Origin: Qipengyuania polymorpha
Lineage (GTDB): Bacteria > Pseudomonadota > Alphaproteobacteria > Sphingomonadales > Sphingomonadaceae
NCBI RefSeq assembly: GCF_019711435.1
Contig: NZ_JAIGNK010000003.1
Location: forward strand, 372,001-436,000
Length of the DNA: 64,000 bases
Direction of reading: 5' to 3'
A model generated the notes under the pieces. It had not been told where the DNA came from. It ran no database searches and saw nothing but the letters and a program-made list of their open reading frames with translations. Shown here in pieces: positions 45,540 through 53,513 of the stretch. Each line of letters starts with the position of its first letter. Within the stretch, counting starts at the first letter, position 1. The position numbers were made by a program, and so were the translations under genes.

Positions 45540-45639
45540 CGGTGAATTCTCCCTCGCAGGTCTTCGAACTGTCTTATGCTTGCATGACGCGGCATGCAGC
45601 CCCAGATAGGCGCTTACAAGTCCTAACGGAGGAAACGCG

Positions 45640-45903
45640 ATGAAGGTCCATATCGAGATAGATTGTACGCCGGAGGAGGCGCGGACCTTCATGGGCCTGC
45701 CCGACGTGGGCAAGGCGAACGACATCTATGTCGACATGATGTCGAAGGCGATGAAGGGCGTGTCGAACACCGACCAGCTGCAGGAATATGCCAAGCAGCT
45801 CGCGCCGATGGGCCAAGCCGGCTTCAAGCTGTTCCAGAGCTTCATCGAAGGCGCGCAGGCGGCGCGCACTCCCCCCAAGAAGCCCGACGCTTCCGACGAC
45901 TGA
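45640..45903 (+). CDS. DUF6489 family protein
   Basis: An 87-residue soluble protein with the conserved N-terminus MKVHIEIDCTPEEARTFMGLPDV and a helical remainder ending in a charged PPKKPDASDD tail. The family is small, alphaproteobacterial and uncharacterised. Good AACGGAGG ribosome-binding site upstream. mnmE starts 12 bases after its stop, so it probably shares the mnmE transcript. Confidence 0.88.
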   Translation: MKVHIEIDCTPEEARTFMGLPDVGKANDIYVDMMSKAMKGVSNTDQLQEYAKQLAPMGQAGFKLFQSFIEGAQAARTPPKKPDASDD

Positions 45904-45915
45904 GCTCTTCCCCGC

Positions 45916-47190
45916 ATGACCGACACCATCTTCGCCCTGTCCAGCGGAGCGCCTCCGGCTGCCATCGGCGTTGTCCGGATTAGCGGACCGAAGGCCGGTG
46001 AAGTTGTCGAGACGATGTGCGGCGGGATGCCCGAGCCGCGACATGCAAGTCTTCGCACCTTGCGAAATGAAAATGGCGACGCGCTCGACAAGGCCTTGGT
46101 GCTGTGGTTCCCCGGCCCGCGGACCGCGACAGGGGAAGATTTGGCCGAGTTCCATTGTCACGGGGGCAGGGCGGTCATTGCGGCTGTCGAGCGGGCACTC
46201 GGCCGGATAGACGGAGTGCGGCGAGCGGAGCCGGGCGAGTTCACCCGCCGCGCCTTTGCCAACGGCGTCATTGATTTGGCCGAAGCAGAAGGCCTCGGCG
46301 ATTTACTTGCAGCCGAAACCGAATTGCAGCGTCGCGCCGCGCAGGAAGCTGCGGGTGGCGGGTTGTCCCGGAAGGTCGAAGAATGGCGCGAACGGGTATT
46401 GCGGCTGTCGGCACTTGTGGAGGCGCAGCTCGATTTTGGCGATGAAGACGATGTCGGCGGTTTGCCGGAAATGTTTCACGTGGAACTTTCACAGCTCCTC
46501 AAGGAGTGGCGAGAGGCTATCGAAACGCCAAGGGTGGAGCGATTGCGTGATGGCATCCGTGTAGTTTTCGCCGGCCCGCCCAACTCGGGGAAGTCGTCGC
46601 TCTTCAACGCCATCCTCGATGAGGGGGCAGCCATTGTTTCGGCGGAAGCAGGTACGACGCGTGATGTCATCGAGCGGCCCGTCGCTTTGGGGGGCGTGCC
46701 GTTCCTCTTGGTCGACACGGCTGGCCTGCGTGAGGAAGGAGCAGGAGATATCGAGCGTATCGGTATCGAACGTGCGCTCGGCGAATTGGGGAGGGCGGAC
46801 ATAGTTCTCTGGCTCGGCGAGGAAGGCCGTGGACCGGAGGGCGCGTTGGAAGTGGCATCGCGTTCTGATCTGAACAACGAAGAAAAAGCTGAGCCAGATT
46901 ATGTAGTTTCCGCCGTAACCGGTGACGGAGTGGAAAGTCTGGTCGCCGGGTTGCTCGAGCGCGCAAGGGGCCTCTTGCCCAAGCCGGGGACCGCGGCACT
47001 GAATGCCCGTCAGGGTGATGCGCTTAGTGAGGCAATGGAGGCGTTGAGTGGCATCGAGACTGATGCGGATTTCCTCCTGACGGCAGAGCGGCTGCGCTTG
47101 GCGAGGGTTGCTCTCGATCGCTTCCTAGGACGCCAGTCCACCGAGGACATGCTCGACGCGCTCTTCGGTCGGTTCTGTATCGGCAAGTAA
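45916..47190 (+). CDS. mnmE: tRNA modification GTPase MnmE
   Basis: A 424-residue MnmE, partner of MnmG in wobble-uridine modification. N-terminal formyl-THF domain (TIFALSSGAPPAAIGVVRISG), central helical domain, and a G domain with G1 GPPNSGKSSLFNA (residues 220-232), TTRD, and G3 LVDTAGLREE. The C-terminal CIGK holds the catalytic cysteine. The G4 motif (usually NKxD) is SRSD ending at Asp318, which would weaken guanine specificity. A parS-like site lies inside the gene. Confidence 0.96.
   Translation: MTDTIFALSSGAPPAAIGVVRISGPKAGEVVETMCGGMPEPRHASLRTLRNENGDALDKALVLWFPGPRTATGEDLAEFHCHGGRAVIAAVERALGRIDGVRRAEPGEFTRRAFANGVIDLAEAEGLGDLLAAETELQRRAAQEAAGGGLSRKVEEWRERVLRLSALVEAQLDFGDEDDVGGLPEMFHVELSQLLKEWREAIETPRVERLRDGIRVVFAGPPNSGKSSLFNAILDEGAAIVSAEAGTTRDVIERPVALGGVPFLLVDTAGLREEGAGDIERIGIERALGELGRADIVLWLGEEGRGPEGALEVASRSDLNNEEKAEPDYVVSAVTGDGVESLVAGLLERARGLLPKPGTAALNARQGDALSEAMEALSGIETDADFLLTAERLRLARVALDRFLGRQSTEDMLDALFGRFCIGK
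46472..46487. other. parS-like centromere site 1 (in mnmE)
   Basis: TGTTTCACGTGGAACT, two mismatches from TGTTTCACGTGAAACA at positions 12 and 16. It lies within mnmE and encodes part of MFHVEL. About 7 kb from the predicted origin. Confidence 0.75.
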
Positions 47191-47201
47191 CTTCATGAGA
47201 A

Positions 47202-47217
47202 TGTTCCACGTGGAACA
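47202..47217. other. parS centromere site 2 (intergenic)
   Basis: TGTTCCACGTGGAACA, a perfect 16-bp palindrome in the mnmE-mnmG gap. It matches the ParB recognition sequence apart from symmetric C/G changes in the arms. Confidence 0.88.
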
Positions 47218-47263
47218 ACCTTAGCGCTTTGCCGCCAACGTCGTTTGCGGTATCGGCGCAGCC

Positions 47264-49117
47264 ATGCAGGATTTCGACATCATTGTGGTCGGCGGCGGAC
47301 ATGCCGGCGTCGAGGCGGCTTGCGCTTCGGCAAGGATGGGCGCGCGGACGGCGCTGGTAAGTTTCGATCTCTCGAAGATCGGTGCCATGAGCTGCAATCC
47401 GGCGATCGGCGGATTGGGTAAGGGGCACCTGGTTCGGGAAGTCGATGCGCTCGACGGTGTGATTGGGCGCGCTGCCGATGCGGCTGCCATTCACTACCGG
47501 ATGCTGAACCGCTCGAAGGGGAGTGCGGTCTGGGGCCCTCGCGTCCAGGCTGACCGGGCGCTGTTTCATCGTGCGGTGCAGGGCATCGTGTCCTCGCAAG
47601 AGAACCTTTCGCTGGTGGAGGGTGAGGCTGCGGCACTGACCATGGAGGGCGATGCCGTCTGTGGTATCAAGCTCGCCGACGATAGCGTCCTGCGCTCCTC
47701 GGCTGTCATCCTCTGCACCGGCACATTCCTCGGCGGGACGCTTTATCGCGGCGAAGAGCGGTTCGAGGGAGGGCGCATTGGCGAGGATGCGGCACGTGTC
47801 CTTGCATCGCAGCTGCGCGATGCCGAACTGCCGATGGCTCGACTCAAGACCGGGACACCTCCACGCCTCGACGGGCGTACAATCGATTGGGCCGGTCTCG
47901 AAGAGCAGCCGAGCGATGGCGAAAGCTGGACGATGTCCTCCATCACCGCTCGGCGCACGAACCCGCAGGTCTTTTGTGCCATCACAAGGACCAACACCGA
48001 GGCGCACGATATTATTCGTGCCAATCTCGACCGTTCGCCGCTGTTTTCGGGAGCCATCGGGGCAGCCGGCCCTCGTTACTGTCCCTCCATCGAAGACAAG
48101 ATCCATCGTTTCGGCGATCGGGAGGGGCACCAGATTTTTCTCGAGCCGGAGGGGCTTTCGACGCATCTCGTCTATCCCAACGGGATCAGCACCTCGCTCC
48201 CTGTTGATGTCCAGCACGATATGCTGCGCGCGATGAAGGGGCTGGAACGGGTGGAGATGGCCGTCCCCGGTTATGCGGTCGAATACGACCATATCGACCC
48301 GCGAGCCCTTCGCTCGACGCTTGAACTGAAAGCCATTCCGGGCCTCTACTGCGCCGGACAAATCAACGGGACCACCGGTTACGAGGAAGCTGCAGCGCAA
48401 GGCCTTGTTGCTGGCATGAATGCGGCGGCCAGTGTGCTGGGCCGGGATCCTGTCGGTCTTGACCGAGCCAATTCCTACATCGCTGTCATGGTCGATGACC
48501 TCACCCTGCAGGGCGTCAGCGAGCCTTACCGCATGCTCACGGCGCGTGCCGAGTACCGTCTTCGTTTGCGTGCCGCGAATGCGGATACGCGCCTCACCGG
48601 TCTTGGCATCGAGGCTGGGTTGGTTGGGGATGAGAGGGCCGACTGGTTCGCTTCACGTGAAGCGCGACGTTCGGTCATCGATAATCGGCTTGACGAGGAG
48701 GTTCATGCCCATGCGCTCATCGATGGCGGGTTGAAGGCCAAGGCGGACCGCGGCTCACAAAAGCTGCGCGAGTGGCTGAGGGGTGGGCAGATATCCATCG
48801 ACGAGCTTGCGGGTATCGTTGGCGGCATAGACCCGCAGGACGCACTCACGGTCGAAATGGTCGAGGACACCATCTACGAACCCTATCTCGCCCGCCAAGA
48901 GGCCGAGCTGAGGGACCTGAAGGCAGGGGAGCAGCTGAAGCTCCCGGCCGACTTCCCCTACGACCGCGTGCCAGGACTATCAAACGAGATGGTGGAGCGT
49001 CTTGGCCGGGCACGGCCCGAGACGCTTTCCGCCGCTGGACGTGTGCCCGGGATTACGCCCGCAGCCCTTGCTGCGCTTCTCGTCCATGCCCGGCGGTTGG
49101 AGGAAAAAGCAGCGTGA
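47264..49117 (+). CDS. mnmG: tRNA uridine modification enzyme MnmG (GidA)
   Basis: A 617-residue FAD enzyme that with MnmE installs 5-carboxymethylaminomethyl groups on wobble uridine. The FAD fold is [73 protein letters not shown] and [10 protein letters not shown] are characteristic; the C-terminal helical domain has [15 protein letters not shown]. The stop overlaps the rsmG GTG. A weaker parS-like palindrome (48649-48664) lies in the gene. Confidence 0.97.
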   Translation: MQDFDIIVVGGGHAGVEAACASARMGARTALVSFDLSKIGAMSCNPAIGGLGKGHLVREVDALDGVIGRAADAAAIHYRMLNRSKGSAVWGPRVQADRALFHRAVQGIVSSQENLSLVEGEAAALTMEGDAVCGIKLADDSVLRSSAVILCTGTFLGGTLYRGEERFEGGRIGEDAARVLASQLRDAELPMARLKTGTPPRLDGRTIDWAGLEEQPSDGESWTMSSITARRTNPQVFCAITRTNTEAHDIIRANLDRSPLFSGAIGAAGPRYCPSIEDKIHRFGDREGHQIFLEPEGLSTHLVYPNGISTSLPVDVQHDMLRAMKGLERVEMAVPGYAVEYDHIDPRALRSTLELKAIPGLYCAGQINGTTGYEEAAAQGLVAGMNAAASVLGRDPVGLDRANSYIAVMVDDLTLQGVSEPYRMLTARAEYRLRLRAANADTRLTGLGIEAGLVGDERADWFASREARRSVIDNRLDEEVHAHALIDGGLKAKADRGSQKLREWLRGGQISIDELAGIVGGIDPQDALTVEMVEDTIYEPYLARQEAELRDLKAGEQLKLPADFPYDRVPGLSNEMVERLGRARPETLSAAGRVPGITPAALAALLVHARRLEEKAA

Positions 49118-49740
49118 TTTCCAACGAGACTGACGCGCGGAGCTTCATCGCAGGGCTCGGCGGGGCCGAAGCCATCGCCAAGCTGGAAGTGCTTGCCGAA
49201 GACTTGAGGGCCGAGAACGCTAGACAGAACCTCGTATCGAAGGGTTCGCTGGAGGAGGTGTGGGTCCGACACTTTGCTGACTCGGCCCAGCTCATCCCGC
49301 ATGTTCCACGTGAAACACGCGGAGCCTGGTTCGACCTCGGCAGCGGTGCGGGCTTTCCGGGGCTGGTTCTGGCCATCCTCCGCCCCGACGAGCCGACGGT
49401 CCTGATCGAATCACGGAAGCGCCGAATCGAATGGTTGGAAGCGATGGCGCGCAAACTCGAACTCGCGAATTGCGAAATCGAGGGAAAACGTCTCGAGCTC
49501 GCCGACACGCGAAAAGCGGCGGTAATCTCGGCCCGAGCCTTTGCTCCGCTACCCAAACTGCTCAGTTTATCCGCACGCTTCTCCACAGCACGTACACACT
49601 GGGTGTTGCCCAAAGGGCGTTCCGCAGCGCAGGAAGTGGAAGAACTACCGCGCAAGCAGCGCAAAATGTTCCACGTGGAACACTCCATTACGGATGACGA
49701 AGCCGGAATCGTCGTCGGTCAGGGCAAGGTAGAGGCTTGA
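49114..49740 (+). CDS. rsmG: 16S rRNA m7G527 methyltransferase
   Basis: A 208-residue SAM-dependent methyltransferase. It starts at GTG in overlap with the mnmG stop (GTGA). The SAM loop is [21 protein letters not shown], followed by [29 protein letters not shown] and [15 protein letters not shown] fit RsmG. It carries two parS sites in its coding sequence. parA starts 2 nt after its stop. Confidence 0.96.
   Translation: MISNETDARSFIAGLGGAEAIAKLEVLAEDLRAENARQNLVSKGSLEEVWVRHFADSAQLIPHVPRETRGAWFDLGSGAGFPGLVLAILRPDEPTVLIESRKRRIEWLEAMARKLELANCEIEGKRLELADTRKAAVISARAFAPLPKLLSLSARFSTARTHWVLPKGRSAAQEVEELPRKQRKMFHVEHSITDDEAGIVVGQGKVEA
49302..49317. other. parS centromere site 3 (in rsmG)
   Basis: TGTTCCACGTGAAACA, one base from the TGTTTCACGTGAAACA consensus. 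Inside rsmG, where it encodes HVPRET. About 10 kb from the predicted origin. Confidence 0.9.
49667..49682. other. parS centromere site 4 (in rsmG)
   Basis: TGTTCCACGTGGAACA, the same perfect palindrome as site 2, about 60 bp before parA. It encodes MFHVEH near the end of RsmG. Confidence 0.9.
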
Positions 49741-49742
49741 GT

Positions 49743-50531
49743 ATGATTACCATCGCGATTGCAAACCAGAAGGGCGGGGTGGGGAAAACCACGACGGCCA
49801 TCAACATCGCCACGGCCATGGCAGCATCGGGATGGCGCACGCTGCTGATCGATCTCGACCCGCAGGGTAACGCCTCGACCGGCCTCGGCATCGACAATGC
49901 CGCGCGCGAATTCACCACTTATGACTTGCTGGTGGGCGACGCTACGCTCGCGCAGGCTGCACAGAATACCGAAATTCCCGGTCTCGACATCGTGCCTGCG
50001 ACGCAGGACCTTTCTGGCGCCGAGGTTGAGCTTGTTTCGGTCGAGGACCGCACCCATCGCCTGCAGAAGGCGCTGGCTGCTCCGCAAAATGGTTTCGCCG
50101 GTTACGATGTTGCTTTCATCGATTGTCCGCCTTCACTTGGTCTCCTGACGCTCAATGCGCTCGGCGCAGCGGACACGCTGATGGTCCCGCTTCAGTGCGA
50201 GTTCTTTGCGCTCGAAGGGCTCAGCCAGCTGCTCCAGACGGTCGAGCGCGTGCAGCAACGCTTCAACCCCGATTTGGGCATAGTCGGCATCGCGCTCACC
50301 ATGTTCGACCGCCGCAACAAGCTGACCGACCAGGTTGCCGACGACGTGCGCGATTGCCTCGGTAACCTCGTGTTTGAAAACGTTATTCCGCGCAATGTGC
50401 GCCTGTCCGAGGCTCCCAGCCACGGCATGCCTGCGCTTATCTACGACCATAATTGCCCCGGCAGCCGCGCCTATATCGGCCTGGCTCGCGAACTGATCGG
50501 GCGCCTGCCAGAAAAGAGGAAAGCCGCATGA
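49743..50531 (+). CDS. parA: Chromosome partitioning ATPase ParA
   Basis: A 262-residue ParA/Soj Walker ATPase that moves origin regions. Deviant Walker A NQKGGVGKTTTAINIATAMA, A' region IDLDPQGNASTGLG, Walker B DVAFIDCPPSLGLLTLNAL, and RRNKLTDQVADDVRDC in the C-terminal half. The short N-terminus without a DNA-binding domain marks the chromosomal type Ib form. It overlaps parB (ATGA). Confidence 0.97.
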   Translation: MITIAIANQKGGVGKTTTAINIATAMAASGWRTLLIDLDPQGNASTGLGIDNAAREFTTYDLLVGDATLAQAAQNTEIPGLDIVPATQDLSGAEVELVSVEDRTHRLQKALAAPQNGFAGYDVAFIDCPPSLGLLTLNALGAADTLMVPLQCEFFALEGLSQLLQTVERVQQRFNPDLGIVGIALTMFDRRNKLTDQVADDVRDCLGNLVFENVIPRNVRLSEAPSHGMPALIYDHNCPGSRAYIGLARELIGRLPEKRKAA

Positions 50532-51466
50532 GCGCTGCAGTAGACCGCAAGAAGAAACTCGGCCGCGGCCTTGGCGCGCTGATGGGCGAGATCCAGCGCG
50601 AAGAGCCGCTGGTTCGCGAATCCAGTAACGAAGGTAACCAGTCGGGCGATGCAGTGGCTCCGTCGGCTACGGGCCTCAGCGACATCCCGGTCGCCGACAT
50701 TTCGCCTCTCCCGGGCCAGCCTCGCACGCATTTCGACGACGATGCGCTCGACCAGCTTGCGGCCTCGATTGCGCAGCGGGGCGTTATCCAGCCTGTTATC
50801 GTCACCGCCAAAGGCGACGGACGGTACCAGCTCGTCGCCGGTGAGCGGCGCTGGCGTGCGGCCCAGCGCGCGCGCCTGCACGCCATTCCTGCCATTGTTC
50901 GCGACCTCGACAAGCGCGAAATCATGGCGCTGGCGCTGATTGAGAACCTCCAGCGCGAGGATCTCAACCCGCTCGAAGAAGCGCGCGCTTACCAAAAGCT
51001 GTCCGAAGAAGAGGGCATGACGCAGGCGGAAATCGCCCAGTTGGTCGACAAATCGCGCAGCCACGTCGCCAATTTCCAGCGCTTGCTCGCGCTTCCCAAC
51101 GACGTGCTCGACATGCTGGCCGACGGACGGCTCACCATGGGCCATGCCCGCCCGCTTATCGGCAATGACGATGCGAGCGACATTGCCCGCAAGGCGGTGA
51201 ATGACAATCTCTCGGTTCGCCAGGTGGAAAAACTGGCGCGTGGCGAAAAGCCGAAAGCCACGCGTTCGGGCGGAACTACGTCGGTCGTCGACGCAACCGA
51301 TGATGCCGATATCACGGCGGTACAGGGTCATCTCGAAGAGTTCCTCGGCCTGCCAGTCAAGATCAAGACTGAAGGCGCGCCCGGCACGGGTACGGTGACC
51401 ATCGGTTACCGTACGCTCGACCAGCTCGACCTGATTTGCCAGCGATTGACCGGCGGTGATATCTAA
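50528..51466 (+). CDS. parB: Chromosome partitioning CTPase ParB
   Basis: A 312-residue ParB/Spo0J. N-terminal ParA-stimulating segment RKKKLGRGLGALMGEI; CTP-binding ParB fold with ISPLPGQPRTHFDDDALDQL, QPVIV and GERRWRAAQRARL; HTH EEEGMTQAEIAQLVDKSRSHVANFQRLLALP; C-terminal dimerisation domain from about residue 260. It should load at the four parS sites beginning 0.9 kb upstream. Confidence 0.97.
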   Translation: MSAAVDRKKKLGRGLGALMGEIQREEPLVRESSNEGNQSGDAVAPSATGLSDIPVADISPLPGQPRTHFDDDALDQLAASIAQRGVIQPVIVTAKGDGRYQLVAGERRWRAAQRARLHAIPAIVRDLDKREIMALALIENLQREDLNPLEEARAYQKLSEEEGMTQAEIAQLVDKSRSHVANFQRLLALPNDVLDMLADGRLTMGHARPLIGNDDASDIARKAVNDNLSVRQVEKLARGEKPKATRSGGTTSVVDATDDADITAVQGHLEEFLGLPVKIKTEGAPGTGTVTIGYRTLDQLDLICQRLTGGDI

Positions 51467-51469
51467 GAG

Positions 51470-51961
51470 TTAGATTCTTTCCGAGATAATCTCGGCAAGT
51501 CTTTCAATTGCCGCCTTATCTTCCTCGTCGAACCGCGCTTTCGAAGGGCTGTCGAGGTCGATAACCGCCACGACGTCGCCGCCGCGCATCACTGGCACGA
51601 CGAGCTCCGAATTGGTCTCCGAATCGCAGGCGATGTGGCCGGGGAAGGCGTGGACGTCCTCCACCAGCTGCGTTGCTGCATCGGCGGCTGCCGTACCGCA
51701 CACGCCCTTGCCGAGCGGGATCCGAATGCAGGCAGGTCGGCCCATGAAGGGGCCGAGAACCAGTTCGCCCTCGACCATGCGATAGAAGCCGGCCCAGTTC
51801 AAATCGGGCAGGAAATCCCACACGAGCGCGGCGACGTTGGCCATATTGGCCACGCCATCGGGTTCGCCAGCGGTGAGCGCCTCGGCTGCTTCGTGGAGCT
51901 GGCGATAGGCTTCGGGCTTGGGGCAGTCGTCTGCGGGTCGGAAATCGAACATGGCGTCCAT
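51470..51961 (-). CDS. msrC: Free methionine-(R)-sulfoxide reductase (GAF)
   Basis: A 163-residue GAF-domain enzyme reducing free Met-R-sulfoxide. The three redox cysteines are Cys78 (GRPACIRIP), Cys88 (GKGVCGTAA) and Cys112 (HIACDSETNSE), with the 10 and 24 residue spacing I recall for the E. coli enzyme (84, 94, 118). LNWAGFYR is a family signature. It converges on parB with 3 nt between the stops. Confidence 0.94.
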   Translation of the reverse strand: MDAMFDFRPADDCPKPEAYRQLHEAAEALTAGEPDGVANMANVAALVWDFLPDLNWAGFYRMVEGELVLGPFMGRPACIRIPLGKGVCGTAAADAATQLVEDVHAFPGHIACDSETNSELVVPVMRGGDVVAVIDLDSPSKARFDEEDKAAIERLAEIISERI

Positions 51962-52043
51962 CTAGGGCCGCCGCGAGCGCGCGCAAGGGCTGATGCGACT
52001 AGATGATTGCGGGCAGGGCGGGGCTCGCCTATCCCTTGCTTCC

Positions 52044-53504
52044 ATGAGCATTCTCAAGAAGCTGGGCATTGCCCTTCTCGTCATTCTCCTCCTCCTAGCG
52101 ATATTCGCCTATTTTGTGACGCGCGGCGATACCGCAGGGCTATCGGTAGCCGAGGTCAGCGGGACCGACCCGACGCTCGAAGAGGCCGATGCCGAGACTT
52201 TCCCGACGGTCGCAATTGCCGACCCGGTGGGTTGGGCCGAGGCCGAGAAGCCGGTCGCGGCGGAAGGCCTTGCGGTCAATCGCTTCGCCGAAGGCCTCGA
52301 CCACCCGCGTACGCTCTATGCGCTGCCGAATGGCGATATCCTCGTTTCGCTCACGCGCTCGCCCAATCAGGGCGGTGGCGGCATCATGGGCTGGATTGCC
52401 AACAAGCTGATGACAAAGGCGGGCGCGAATGGCCCGTCCGCGAACCAGGTCGTGCTGCTGCGTGACGAGGATGGTGACGGCACGGCGGAGACCCGCAGCG
52501 TGCTGGTCGACGGACTTGATTCTCCCTCGGGCATCGCCTGGTCCGACGATACACTCTACATCGCAAATCACGACGAAGTGCTTGCTTTCCCTTACGAACT
52601 CGGCGGTGACCGCGTGACGGCAGAGCCGCGCAAGGTGGCCGACCTTGCCGCAGGGGGCGGGCACTGGATGCGCAACCTCGAAATCCACCCCGACGGGCAA
52701 CGTCTTTATGTTGCGGTGGGTTCGGATACCAATATCGCCGACAAGGGCATGGAGGCCGAAGAGGGTCGCGCGCTCATCTGGGAGTTCGACCTCGTCAGCG
52801 GCCGCCGCCGCCAGTTTGCAGGTGGGCTGCGCAATCCCAACGGGCTCGACTTCAGCCCGTGGTCGGGTGAACTCTGGACCACGGTCAACGAGCGCGACAT
52901 GCTCGGCAGCGACCTCGTGCCCGACTACCTCACCAATGTGCCCATTGGCGCGCAATATGGCTGGCCCTGGGTTTATTGGGGCGACAATTACGATCGCCGC
53001 GTGAAGCACCCGACGCCGCAATATATCAACTACATCCGCAAGCCCGAATACGCGCTCGGCCCGCATGTCGCGGCGCTGGGCTTCGTCTTCAGCAGGGAAG
53101 GCGCGGCGCTGGGCGAGGCCTTCGGCAGCGGCGCCTTCATCGCCCGCCACGGCTCGTGGAACCGCAAGCCGCCCTCGGGCTACGACGTCGTCTATGTCGC
53201 CTTCGACGCGCGCGGCAATCCGACCGGCAAGCCTGTTCCGGTTCTCACCGGCTTCCTCAAGGATGACGGCGATACGCGGGGCCGCCCGACATGGGTCGAA
53301 TGGGCGGGGGACGGCTCGCTGCTCGTGAGCGACGACACGGCCGGCATCATCTGGCGCGTCACCTCACCCGGCGCCACTCCGCAATCGGCCATCGAACGCG
53401 TGCGAGGCGACCGCCTTCCGCCGCAGCGCGAACTGCGCGGACAAGCGGCGACCTTCGGGCAGGACGAGGACGACGATTACGCCCGGTACGTCACGCCGGA
53501 ATAA
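52044..53504 (+). CDS. Membrane-anchored GSDH/sorbosone dehydrogenase-like protein
   Basis: A 486-residue protein with one N-terminal helix (LGIALLVILLLLAIFAYFV) and a six-bladed propeller of the glucose/sorbosone dehydrogenase family. Typical parts are NRFAEGLDHPRTLYALPNGDILVS, LDSPSGIAWSDDTLYIAN, RQFAGGLRNPNGLDFSP, and AFIARHGSWNRKPPSGYDVV. PQQ-dependent sugar oxidation in the periplasm is likely from family membership; the cofactor is not proven. It ends 9 nt before a convergent gene. Confidence 0.88.
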   Translation: MSILKKLGIALLVILLLLAIFAYFVTRGDTAGLSVAEVSGTDPTLEEADAETFPTVAIADPVGWAEAEKPVAAEGLAVNRFAEGLDHPRTLYALPNGDILVSLTRSPNQGGGGIMGWIANKLMTKAGANGPSANQVVLLRDEDGDGTAETRSVLVDGLDSPSGIAWSDDTLYIANHDEVLAFPYELGGDRVTAEPRKVADLAAGGGHWMRNLEIHPDGQRLYVAVGSDTNIADKGMEAEEGRALIWEFDLVSGRRRQFAGGLRNPNGLDFSPWSGELWTTVNERDMLGSDLVPDYLTNVPIGAQYGWPWVYWGDNYDRRVKHPTPQYINYIRKPEYALGPHVAALGFVFSREGAALGEAFGSGAFIARHGSWNRKPPSGYDVVYVAFDARGNPTGKPVPVLTGFLKDDGDTRGRPTWVEWAGDGSLLVSDDTAGIIWRVTSPGATPQSAIERVRGDRLPPQRELRGQAATFGQDEDDDYARYVTPE

Positions 53505-53513
53505 GGTGAGGAC

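Noticed and set aside
51480..51494. Perfect inverted repeat CCGAGAT-A-ATCTCGG as a parB terminator
   Set aside because: It lies within the end of msrC, its single-base loop is sterically poor, and no T-run follows on either strand.
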